Below are positions 1 through 6,053 of a stretch of 8,899 nt of DNA, piece after piece. Position numbers and translations under genes: made by a program. A model generated the notes under the pieces. It made no database searches. It was not told the origin of the DNA and worked only from the letters and a program-made list of their open reading frames with translations. Numbering within the stretch: the first letter of the stretch is position 1; every line of letters begins with the position of its first letter. Origin of the DNA: Actinomycetota bacterium (GTDB lineage Bacteria > Actinomycetota > Acidimicrobiia > Acidimicrobiales > Microtrichaceae); contig SXMI01000330.1 of NCBI GenBank assembly GCA_005777415.1, forward strand, positions 1 through 8,899, given 5' to 3'.

Positions 1-256
1 GGCAGTAGGTGAAGCCGAAGTAGACGAGCCGCAGTCCACCCGGTGCGGCGACGAACCCCGGGTCGAGACCGGCGTCGACCGCCGGCACCGACACCGTCGA
101 GACGTCCCGGACCGGAGTTCGCTGGTAGCCGGAGAACTCCGCCGGAACGCCGGGGGTGGCCAGATCCTCCGCATCGCCACCCGAGCAGGCCGAGGCACCC
201 AACAGCACCAGCGCCACCCACACGACGAACGTCCGCAGCGCGACCCGACCAGTCAC
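1..256 (-). CDS. SCO1/SenC-family copper chaperone lipoprotein, N-terminal part (runs off the window)
   Basis: Only the first 85 residues are in the window. They show a short basic n-region (TGRVALR), a hydrophobic stretch at about residues 9-22 and a lipobox-like ASAC with Cys24 as the likely lipidated residue, so this is probably a lipoprotein on the outer face of the membrane. A low-complexity linker leads into GGLRLVYFGFTYC at the window edge. That matches the first strand of the SCO/thioredoxin fold, and its final Cys would be the first Cys of the CxxxC copper site. SCO proteins deliver copper to the CuA centre of cytochrome c oxidase. The GTG at 254-256 is chosen because no other start in this frame gives a short signal peptide; a GAGG lies about 10 nt upstream. 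It lies downstream of the cytochrome c lipoprotein on the same strand, which fits oxidase biogenesis. The rest of the fold, including the second Cys and the His ligand, is not visible. Confidence 0.85.
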   Translation of the reverse strand, partial: MTGRVALRTFVVWVALVLLGASACSGGDAEDLATPGVPAEFSGYQRTPVRDVSTVSVPAVDAGLDPGFVAAPGGLRLVYFGFTYC

Positions 257-313
257 CCGACGTACACCTCGGTCTCCATCGACCTCACGGTCGAACCGTA
301 CCCACGTCCGGTT

Positions 314-333
314 CCCGACCGGCGACGGTCGGG
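314..333 (-). terminator. 8-bp hairpin with 4-nt loop between the cytochrome and SCO genes
   Basis: CCCGACCG and CGGTCGGG form a perfect 8-bp stem around a four-base loop (GCGA on the plus strand). It lies about 34 nt past the cytochrome stop codon and 57 nt before the SCO start. No T-run follows, so it could be a GC-rich actinobacterial terminator, an RNA-processing or stability element, or a regulatory site for the SCO gene. The structure is seen directly; the role is inferred. Confidence 0.35.
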
Positions 334-340
334 GGTCACA

Positions 341-359
341 CCGCCCGGATGCCGGGCGG
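341..359 (-). terminator. 8-bp hairpin 7 nt after the cytochrome stop codon
   Basis: CCGCCCGG, a 3-nt loop and CCGGGCGG form a perfect, all-G/C 8-bp stem that begins 7 nt downstream of the cytochrome c TGA. Its position just after the stop is typical of an intrinsic terminator or a 3'-end stabiliser. There is no downstream T-tract on the minus strand, so it may be only a weak or Rho-assisted terminator. It sits in tandem with the hairpin at 314-333. Confidence 0.4.
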
Positions 360-366
360 GAGCCGC

Positions 367-774
367 TCAGCGGAGCGCGTCGATGTAGGCAACCAGGGCG
401 TCGACCTCGGACGGCGACAGGTCGCGGGCCGGCATGGCGGCGCTGTAGCCGGCCACCCGCTTGGCCGACGGCTGCAGGATGGACTCGCGCAGGTAGGCGT
501 CGTCGGCGGTCACCGTCGACCCGTCCTCGAGCGCCACCTGGGAGCCGGCCAGTCCCTGCATGGTCGGGCCGACGCCCTTGGAGCCGTCCACGCTGTGGCA
601 GGCGGCGCAGCCGTTCGACTTGAAGAGCTGCTGACCCTCGGCGGCGGGGCCCGTCAGCGGCGGGCCGGAGGACTCCTCCCCGCCCGAGCAGGCGGCGGAC
701 AGGCCTGCGGAGGCGACCATCAGCACGGCCACGATCGATCGGCGGGACCAGCGGAAGGGTGCACGCGCAGCCAT
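367..774 (-). CDS. Membrane-anchored (lipoprotein) c-type cytochrome
   Basis: A 135-residue class I cytochrome c that probably carries electrons to or from a respiratory oxidase on the outer face of the membrane. Residues 1-28 are an export signal (RRS, then a hydrophobic run) ending in LSAAC, with Cys29 the likely lipidated residue. The heme site CAACH is at 56-60 (His60 proximal ligand) and Met114 in SAAMP is the probable distal ligand. The segment DDAYLRESI near residue 91 and the C-terminal SEVDALVAYIDAL helix resemble the cytochrome c domain fused to many cytochrome oxidase subunit II proteins, so it may be a free-standing version of that domain. The ATG at 772-774 is preceded by AGGGTGAG, which works either as a ribosome site or as part of a -10 box. 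The SCO gene downstream supports an oxidase role. The family is clear; the exact partner is inferred. Confidence 0.9.
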   Translation of the reverse strand: MAARAPFRWSRRSIVAVLMVASAGLSAACSGGEESSGPPLTGPAAEGQQLFKSNGCAACHSVDGSKGVGPTMQGLAGSQVALEDGSTVTADDAYLRESILQPSAKRVAGYSAAMPARDLSPSEVDALVAYIDALR

Positions 775-780
775 GAACTC

Positions 781-786
781 ACCCTA
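781..786 (-). promoter_or_regulatory. Candidate -10 box of the cytochrome c gene, leaderless geometry
   Basis: On the minus strand TAGGGT fits the actinobacterial TANNNT -10 element. It ends 6 nt before the ATG, so transcription could begin at or next to the start codon. No -35 match is visible at normal spacing. The same bases overlap a possible Shine-Dalgarno (AGGGTGAG), so the two readings compete. Confidence 0.35.
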
Positions 787-815
787 ACCGGACGCCGTGG
801 CGCCTCGGGCAGCGC

Positions 816-821
816 GACAAT
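816..821 (+). promoter_or_regulatory. Candidate -10 box of lnt
   Basis: GACAAT, four of six matches to TATAAT, ends 6 nt before the GTG at 828. That is the same spacing as the box on the other strand of this 53-bp divergent gap. No -35 element is seen. If real, it supports the GTG at 828 over the in-frame GTG at 852 and ATG at 861, none of which has a clear Shine-Dalgarno. Confidence 0.25.
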
Positions 822-827
822 GGCCGG

Positions 828-2366
828 GTGGAGCCGGGCGCAGCGTCGAACGTGACCCCGATGCGCGCCCCGACGGCCACCGGGTCGGGAGCAGCAACGC
901 CCGGCCCCGGGATCTGGGCCCGGGCCGCCGCCGCGCTCGTGGCCGGCGCCTGCATCTGCCTGTCGGTCCCGCCGTGGGGATGGTGGCCGCTCGCCTTCGT
1001 CGGGATCGCGCTCTGGGTCTGGCTCCTCGACGGCCAGACCGCGTGGCGGCGTTTCGCGCTGTCGTACCTGGTCGGCGTCGTCTGGTTCGGGCCGTCCACC
1101 CTGTGGATGTGGAAGCTGACCGCACCCGGCTACGTGGCCGCCGTGTTCATCGGCTGGGGAACGCTCGTCGGGCTCGTCGGGGTGGGCGCCACCCGCGACC
1201 AGCGCCGGGTCCTGCTGCTCCCGGCGGGAATCGTGCTGTTCGAGTGGTTCCACACCCACGCCCCGTTCGGCGGGATCCCCTTGTCGATGCTGGCCACCAC
1301 CCAGGCGGCCGGGCCGCTCCGACCGGTGGCCGCCATCGGCGGATCACTGCTGCTCGGCGGCGCCGTGGCAGCACTCGGCTCGGCCACCTACCTGGCGGTC
1401 CGAGGCCGGTGGCGGGCCGCCGGTCTGATCCTGCTGACCGTGGTGCTCACCGCGCTCCTCGGCCTGGCGGTCCCGCTCGGCGACGACGCCGGAATCATCC
1501 GGGTCGCCGCCGTCCAGGGTGGCGGCCCCCAGGGGACCCGCTTCGCCGAGGCCGACACCGAACCCGTGCTCGCCCGGCACCTGGCCGCGAGCGCCGGGAT
1601 CGAGCCCGGCTCGGTCGACCTGGTCGTCTGGCCCGAGAACGTCGTGAACATCGAGGGACCGCTCGAGGAGCACCCGTGGGCCGGCCGCCTGCGCCGGGAG
1701 GCGACCAGGGTCGGTGCCCCGATCCTCGTGGGCGTCGTCGAGGGCGTCGGCGGCACCGAGTTCGTGAACTACGTCGTGGTCGTGAACCCGGACGGCTCGA
1801 TCACCGGCCGCTTCGACAAGGAGCGTCGGGTCCCCTTCGGCGAGTACGTGCCGTTGCGCCCGCTGTTCGAGCGCTTCGCCGCCGGCCAGCTCCCGCCGAG
1901 GGAGCAGATCCCCGGCGTGGGCACGGCCATGGTGCCGACGTCGGCGGGCGACGCAGCGGTGGCGATCAGCTGGGAGGTGTTCTTCGCCCGACGGGTCCGG
2001 GAGGGCGTCCGGGCCGGCGGCGAGTTCGTGACGAACCCGACCAACGGGTCCAGCTACTGGCTGACCCAGGTCCAGACCCAGCAGATCGCCCAGTCGCAGC
2101 TCCGGGCGACCGAGTCCGGTCGCTGGCTGGTCCAGGCCGCACCGACCGGGTTCTCGGCGGTGGTCGGCCCCCGGGGCGAACTGCTGCAGCGCAGCGACGT
2201 GGGCGAGGCGGTCGTGCTCGAGGCCACGATCGAACGACTCGAGTCCACCACGCCGGCCCAGGCCACGGGGGATCTGATCCCGATGGCCCTGGCGGGCGGT
2301 GTCGTCTTCTCGTTCCTGACCGCCGAGTGGATGCGCCGCCGGAGCGAGGTCCCGACCCGGACCTGA
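828..2366 (+). CDS. lnt: Apolipoprotein N-acyltransferase-like protein with Ser in place of the catalytic Cys
   Basis: Lnt adds the third acyl chain to the N-terminal Cys of lipoproteins at the membrane. This 512-residue protein has the family layout: about seven hydrophobic segments in residues 32-216, a nitrilase-like (CN_hydrolase) domain at about 224-470 and a final membrane segment at about 482-498. Within the nitrilase domain, Glu270 (VVWPEN) and Lys331 (FDKERR) match the Glu and Lys of the triad, and Glu339 (PFGEYVP) matches a further conserved Glu. At the nucleophile, where the family has C-Y/W-E, the sequence is ISWEVFF: Ser381, codon AGC at 1968-1970. The reading frame is intact and the domain otherwise well conserved, so this is not a decayed gene. 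It may use Ser, do a different acyl transfer, or be non-catalytic. GTG at 828 is chosen; GTG 852 or ATG 861 are alternatives. Mycobacteria often couple Lnt to a GT2 polyprenol-mannose synthase; here the next gene is a GT4 enzyme. Confidence 0.88.
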   Translation: MEPGAASNVTPMRAPTATGSGAATPGPGIWARAAAALVAGACICLSVPPWGWWPLAFVGIALWVWLLDGQTAWRRFALSYLVGVVWFGPSTLWMWKLTAPGYVAAVFIGWGTLVGLVGVGATRDQRRVLLLPAGIVLFEWFHTHAPFGGIPLSMLATTQAAGPLRPVAAIGGSLLLGGAVAALGSATYLAVRGRWRAAGLILLTVVLTALLGLAVPLGDDAGIIRVAAVQGGGPQGTRFAEADTEPVLARHLAASAGIEPGSVDLVVWPENVVNIEGPLEEHPWAGRLRREATRVGAPILVGVVEGVGGTEFVNYVVVVNPDGSITGRFDKERRVPFGEYVPLRPLFERFAAGQLPPREQIPGVGTAMVPTSAGDAAVAISWEVFFARRVREGVRAGGEFVTNPTNGSSYWLTQVQTQQIAQSQLRATESGRWLVQAAPTGFSAVVGPRGELLQRSDVGEAVVLEATIERLESTTPAQATGDLIPMALAGGVVFSFLTAEWMRRRSEVPTRT

Positions 2367-2385
2367 ACGGCGCTCAGCCCCCTAC

Positions 2386-2415
2386 TTGACCGTCCGGGAA
2401 CCCACCGGCGAGGCT
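2386..2415 (+). promoter_or_regulatory. Possible promoter for the glycosyltransferase operon
   Basis: TTGACC (2386-2391) is a good -35 match. It is followed after 18 nt by GAGGCT (2410-2415), a weak -10 keeping only the A and final T, which ends 8 nt before the ATG at 2424. It fills the 57-bp gap after lnt, which has no clear Shine-Dalgarno. If real, the GT4 operon can be transcribed separately from lnt with a very short leader. Confidence 0.25.
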
Positions 2416-2423
2416 TTCCACCC

Positions 2424-3755
2424 ATGCGCGACGGTCCGGACCCTCGCGGGACACCCCCCGGTGCAGCCCGACGCCCCCTCCCGGGGCCGGACGACCCGCT
2501 GCGCATCGCGCTCCTGACCTACCGGGGCAAGCCGCACGTGGGCGGCCAGGGGGTCTACGTCCGGCACCTCGCCCGGGCGCTGCACCGTTCCGGGCACCAC
2601 GTCGAGGTGCTGTCGGGCCAGCCGTACCCGGTGGTGGACGAGTCGATCCCCCTGGTGGAGCTGCCCAGCCTGGACATCTACAACGACCACTTCCCCATGC
2701 GGATGCCGGGCCTCTGGGAGCTCAAGGACCGCTGGGACTGGCTCGAGGTCACGGCGTTCTCCTCGGGGACGGTCCCCGAGCCGCTCGCCTTCTCCATGCG
2801 GGCCTGGGACCACCTGCACCACCGGCTCGGCGAGTTCGACCTGGTCCACGACAACCAGTGCATGGGCTACGGGCTCCTGCTCATGGAACGCGACGGCCTC
2901 CCGGTCCTCGGGACGATCCACCACCCGATCACCGTCGACCGGCGCCTCGAGATGGAGCACGCCGAGTCACCCCGCCAGCGGTGGTCGAAGGCCCGGTGGT
3001 ACGCGTTCACGAAGATGCAGACCCGGGTCGCCAAGCGGCTCCGCCGGGTGATCACCGTCTCGCAGTCGTCGTACGCCGACATCTGCCGCGACCACCTGGT
3101 CCCGCCGGATCGTCTGCACATCGTTCCCGTCGGCGTCGACCCCGACCTGTTCACCCCCGACCCGTCGGTCGAGCGGCGACCGCTGCAGATCATCTCGACC
3201 GCGTCCTCGGACGTCGCCATGAAGGGCCAGCGGTACCTCCTCGAGGCCCTCGCCAAGCTGCGCACCGAGTACCCGGATCTCCGCCTGGTCATGGTCGGCC
3301 GCCTCAAGGAGGGGTCGGCAGCGCAGCGGACCATCGAGACCCTCGGCCTCGGCGACGCCGTCGAGTTCGTCTCCGGCGTCTCCGACGAGCGGATCGTGGA
3401 GCTCTACAACTCCTCGGCCGCCGCGATCGTCCCCTCCCTGTACGAGGGCTTCTCGCTTCCGGCCATCGAGGCCATGAGCACCGGCTGCCCGCTGGTCGCG
3501 ACCACCGGTGGCGCCATCCCGGAGGTGTCGGGACCGGACGGGGAGACCTGCTTCGCCGTGGCACCCGGGGACGCCGAGGCGCTGGCCGCGGGGATCCGGC
3601 GGGTGCTGGAGGACCCCGAGGCGGCCGCCCGCATCGGGGCCGCCGGCCGTGAGCGCGTGATCCACCGCTGGAGCTGGGCCCACACCGCGGACCGCACCGT
3701 CGAGCACTACCGGGCCCTCATCGACGAGGTCCGGGCCGAACGGGAACCAGGATGA
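2424..3755 (+). CDS. GT4-family glycosyltransferase (GT-B fold)
   Basis: A 443-residue retaining glycosyltransferase, presumably cytoplasmic, moving a sugar from a nucleotide-sugar donor to an unknown acceptor. After a Pro/Arg-rich extension of about 25 residues, the N-terminal Rossmann domain starts at LRIALLTYRG and has the GGQGVYVRHL loop (40-49) typical of GT4 enzymes. The C-terminal Glycos_transf_1 domain starts at about residue 255, with Lys267 (MKGQ) likely near the donor phosphates and the EX7E motif at Glu341/Glu349 (YEGFSLPAIEA). There is no signal peptide or membrane segment. The ATG at 2424 is the first good start; a later start near the domain edge cannot be excluded. The methyltransferase follows after only 10 nt, with the toroid protein beyond, so the three probably work on one molecule. 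Family assignment is firm. Donor and acceptor are unknown. Confidence 0.92.
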   Translation: MRDGPDPRGTPPGAARRPLPGPDDPLRIALLTYRGKPHVGGQGVYVRHLARALHRSGHHVEVLSGQPYPVVDESIPLVELPSLDIYNDHFPMRMPGLWELKDRWDWLEVTAFSSGTVPEPLAFSMRAWDHLHHRLGEFDLVHDNQCMGYGLLLMERDGLPVLGTIHHPITVDRRLEMEHAESPRQRWSKARWYAFTKMQTRVAKRLRRVITVSQSSYADICRDHLVPPDRLHIVPVGVDPDLFTPDPSVERRPLQIISTASSDVAMKGQRYLLEALAKLRTEYPDLRLVMVGRLKEGSAAQRTIETLGLGDAVEFVSGVSDERIVELYNSSAAAIVPSLYEGFSLPAIEAMSTGCPLVATTGGAIPEVSGPDGETCFAVAPGDAEALAAGIRRVLEDPEAAARIGAAGRERVIHRWSWAHTADRTVEHYRALIDEVRAEREPG

Positions 3756-3765
3756 GGACGAACCG

Positions 3766-4539
3766 GTGCTGACCGTCGACTACGCACGGCTGGGACTGCG
3801 ACCCGGCGACCGGGTCCTCGACCTGGGGGCCGGAGCGGGACGCCACTCCTTCGAGTGCTTCCGTCGTGGGGCGAACGTCGTGGCGTTCGACTACGGATTC
3901 GACGAGCTGCCCCCCGTCCGGGACCTCTTCTGGGCCATGCAGGACGCCGGCGGGGCGCCGCAGGAGTCGTGGGCGGCGTGCGCCAACGGCGACGCCTGCC
4001 GGCTGCCCTTCGCCGACGACAGCTTCGACCGGGTGATCTGCTCCGAGGTCTTCGAGCACATCCCCGACGACACCGGGGCCATGGCCGAGCTCACCCGCGT
4101 GCTCCGGCCAGGCGGCGTCCTGGCCGCCACGGTTCCGGCCTGGCTCCCCGAGAAGGTGTGCTGGGCCCTGTCCGCGGAGTACCACGCCCCGCTCGCCACC
4201 GGCGGCCACGTCCGGATCTACACCGAGGGATTGCTGCGTCACCGGCTCAGCGACGCCGGACTGGTCCCGGAGGGGTCGCACCGGGCGCATGCGCTGCACT
4301 CGCCGTACTGGTGGCTGCGCTGCGTCTTCGGGCCGACCAACGACCAGAACCCGCTGGTTCAGGCGTACCACAAGCTCCTCGTCTGGGACATCGCCAAGGC
4401 GCCGGCGCTGACGCGCACCACCGAGCGGCTGTTGAACCCCGTGCTGGGCAAGAGCATCGTGGTGTACGCCCGCAAGCCCGGGGGACGGCCGAGCAGCCGG
4501 GCCACCGAGGAGCAGTCGGCGGAGGTCGTGGGTGTCTGA
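3766..4539 (+). CDS. Class I SAM-dependent methyltransferase (Methyltransf_11 type)
   Basis: A 257-residue soluble protein with a Rossmann methyltransferase domain. Motif I is VLDLGAGAGRH (residues 17-27), the acidic ribose-binding residue is Asp42 (AFDYG), and Asp76 (NGDACRLPF) is the adenine-side position. SFDRVICSEVFEHIPD (86-101) and ELTRVLRPGGVLAATVP (108-124) complete the fold. It transfers a methyl group from S-adenosylmethionine; the acceptor cannot be read from the sequence. The aromatic C-terminal part (YWWLR near residue 185) may form the acceptor pocket. The GTG at 3766 is chosen because GAGGA (3754-3758) lies 7 nt upstream, and because an ATG at 3752 leads to a stop after six codons. 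The stop overlaps the next gene by 8 nt, so coupling with the toroid protein is likely. Genomic context suggests methylation of a sugar or glycolipid intermediate. Confidence 0.9.
   Translation: MLTVDYARLGLRPGDRVLDLGAGAGRHSFECFRRGANVVAFDYGFDELPPVRDLFWAMQDAGGAPQESWAACANGDACRLPFADDSFDRVICSEVFEHIPDDTGAMAELTRVLRPGGVLAATVPAWLPEKVCWALSAEYHAPLATGGHVRIYTEGLLRHRLSDAGLVPEGSHRAHALHSPYWWLRCVFGPTNDQNPLVQAYHKLLVWDIAKAPALTRTTERLLNPVLGKSIVVYARKPGGRPSSRATEEQSAEVVGV
4521..4525 (+). promoter_or_regulatory. Shine-Dalgarno that sets the start of the toroid gene
   Basis: GGAGG lies 6 nt before the GTG at 4532, inside the last codons of the methyltransferase. It fixes the start at 4532 and the 8-nt overlap. It is one of the strongest ribosome sites in the window. 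Confidence 0.6.
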
Positions 4540-5608
4540 GCACCACCTCCGCGACGTTCCGGGCGTCGTCACCGGCGCCGAGCTGCGAGCGACCGTGGAC
4601 GCCATCGCCGAGTGGCAGCTGGACTCGGGGATGGTCCCGTGGTTCCCCGGCGGCCACGCCGACGTCTGGAACCACACCGAGGCGCTCATGGCCCTCATGC
4701 TCGGCGGCCACCGGCCACAGGCCGAGCTGGGCTTCGACTGGCTCCGCTCGACGCAGCGACCCGACGGGTCGTGGCACCAGTACTACGTGGCCGACGGCGT
4801 CGAGCAGGACAAGCTCGACGCCAACTGCTGCGCCTACGTCGCGGCCGGGGTGTGGTTCCACTGGCTCGTGTACCAGGACCGGGGCGCACTCGAGTCGCTC
4901 TGGCCCATGGTCGAATCCGCCATCGACTTCGTGCTGGAGCTGCAGACGCCCCGGGGCGAGATCCTCTGGGCCCGACACGCCGACGGGACCCCGTGGAGCT
5001 TCGCCCTGCTGACGGGGTCCTCCTCGATCTGCCACAGCCTCCGCTGCGCCGTCGCCGTGGCCGACGAGCTGGGCCACGAGCGACCCGACTGGGAACTTTC
5101 GGCCGCGCGCCTGTCCCGTGTGATCCGGGAGGAGCCGGAAGCCTTCGCCCCCAAGCACCGCTGGGCCATGGACTGGTACTACCCGGTGCTCGGCGGGGCG
5201 ATCACCGGCGAAGCCGGCCGGTCCCGACTCGCCGCCCGGTTCGACGCCTTCGTGACCGACGGCTGGGGCGTGCGCTGCGTGTCGGACCGCCCGTGGATCA
5301 CGGCGGCCGAGACCTGTGAGTGCGCCATCGCCCACCTGGCGGTCGGCGACCGGGACCGGGCGCTCGAGATGTTCAGCTGGTCCCAGCGGTTGCGTACCGC
5401 CGAGGACCGCTACTGGACGGGGATCGTCCTCCCCGACGAGGTCCACTTCCCCGGTGGCGAGCAGTCCACCTACACGGCCTCGGCGGTGATCCTGGCGGCG
5501 GACGCACTGAGCGGCGGCTCCCCGGCGAGCGACCTCTTCTCGAGCCACGACCACTTCCCGCCGCTCATCGACACGCACGCCGAGTCGGATGCCGTCGAGC
5601 CGTCCTGA
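4532..5608 (+). CDS. Six-hairpin (alpha/alpha) toroid protein of unknown function, 'prenyltransferase'-labelled family
   Basis: A 358-residue soluble protein with no signal peptide or membrane helix. It is rich in Trp (about 17) and built of repeated helical pairs, each ending in a turn such as RPDGSWHQYY (76-85), DANCCAYVAAGVW (96-108), LLTGSSSICHSLRC (159-172), HRWAMDWYYPVLGGA (209-223) and TAAETCECAIAHLAVGD (257-273). This is the pattern of (alpha/alpha)6 toroids, shared by terpene cyclases, prenyltransferase beta subunits and many glycoside hydrolases and epimerases. From memory, relatives in actinobacteria are labelled prenyltransferase or phenyltransferase. I see no DxDD motif of squalene/hopene cyclases and no convincing zinc site. 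Conserved-looking acids (Asp44, Glu50, Asp95, Asp97, Asp214, Glu260, Glu263) beside many Trp residues would suit a sugar-binding cleft. The overlap with the methyltransferase, and the GT4 gene before it, suggest it acts on a glycosylated intermediate. Function is unknown. Confidence 0.85.
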   Translation: MSEHHLRDVPGVVTGAELRATVDAIAEWQLDSGMVPWFPGGHADVWNHTEALMALMLGGHRPQAELGFDWLRSTQRPDGSWHQYYVADGVEQDKLDANCCAYVAAGVWFHWLVYQDRGALESLWPMVESAIDFVLELQTPRGEILWARHADGTPWSFALLTGSSSICHSLRCAVAVADELGHERPDWELSAARLSRVIREEPEAFAPKHRWAMDWYYPVLGGAITGEAGRSRLAARFDAFVTDGWGVRCVSDRPWITAAETCECAIAHLAVGDRDRALEMFSWSQRLRTAEDRYWTGIVLPDEVHFPGGEQSTYTASAVILAADALSGGSPASDLFSSHDHFPPLIDTHAESDAVEPS

Positions 5609-6053
5609 TCGACGGCGTCCCGGGCGTCGGACAGCGGTGCTGCTCGTCGCAGCGACGGCGGTGTTGTTCGGCGCGACCTCGCTCCAGTCGACCGTCGCCG
5701 CCCAGGACGAGCCGCCGGCACCGGTTGCCACCGCATCGACGGTCCCGCCGCTGCGGCCGCCGACGACACTCGCACCCGAGGCGCCGACCATCCAGGGGTC
5801 CGACTGCGGCCCGGGCAACATCGTCCGACCCCCCTACTGCGGACAGGAGCCGGAGAGTCGGGACGACCCGGGCGGCTGGCTGCAGGTGACGCTGTTCTTC
5901 CTGGTGTGCGCCGTGGTCGTCGGCATGGTCGCCTTCGTCTGGTGGCGGTCACGGGTCGCCCGGCGCGAACGGACCGCTGCCGGGCTGGACCCGGTCTCGG
6001 TGGCCCGACGGAGTGGCCGCGGGCTCCGGCCCGGCGAGTCGCCCGAGACGTGA
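5589..6053 (+). CDS. Small secreted or bitopic membrane protein, function unknown
   Basis: A 154-residue protein that I do not recognise by function. It has a basic n-region (RPDRRRPGRR), a hydrophobic run at 15-31 ending near VAAQ (cleavable signal or anchor), a Pro/Ala/Thr linker (about 40-68), a short segment with Cys73 and Cys84 (DCGPGNIVRPPYCGQEPE) that could form a disulfide outside the cell, a membrane helix at about 98-118 (WLQVTLFFLV...FVWW) and a basic cytoplasmic tail (RSRVARRER). If the first segment is cleaved it is single-pass, with a small external Cys-loop next to the membrane. The ATG at 5589 overlaps the toroid gene by 20 nt and has only a weak ribosome site. GTG at 5637 is possible but would lose the basic n-region. 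The stop overlaps the deacetylase start, so it is probably made together with it. Confidence 0.72.
   Translation: MPSSRPDRRRPGRRTAVLLVAATAVLFGATSLQSTVAAQDEPPAPVATASTVPPLRPPTTLAPEAPTIQGSDCGPGNIVRPPYCGQEPESRDDPGGWLQVTLFFLVCAVVVGMVAFVWWRSRVARRERTAAGLDPVSVARRSGRGLRPGESPET

Noticed and set aside
43..855. Long plus-strand open frame over the SCO and cytochrome genes
   Set aside because: Its product is Arg/Pro/Gly-rich low-complexity sequence and it lies opposite two recognisable genes. It is a high-GC shadow.
797..2389. 530-codon open frame overlapping lnt in another frame
   Set aside because: Arg/Gly/Pro-rich translation with no domain. The lnt frame has clear motifs.
3718..4698. Minus-strand open frame opposite the methyltransferase
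   Set aside because: No recognisable motif, and antisense to a well-supported gene.
4532..5608. Calling the toroid protein a squalene/hopene cyclase or prenyltransferase
   Set aside because: No DxDD motif, no repeated QW motifs beyond one GSW turn and no clear metal site. Only the fold class is supported.
4247..5821. 524-codon antisense open frame over the methyltransferase, toroid and small-protein genes
   Set aside because: It spans several real genes, its composition is Arg/Gly/Pro/Val-rich, and it has no domain signal. Long antisense frames are expected at this GC content.
5906..6049. N-terminal extension of the deacetylase
   Set aside because: It would bury the twin-arginine signal behind 48 Arg/Gly-rich residues encoded inside the previous gene. 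The GTG at 6050 is better.
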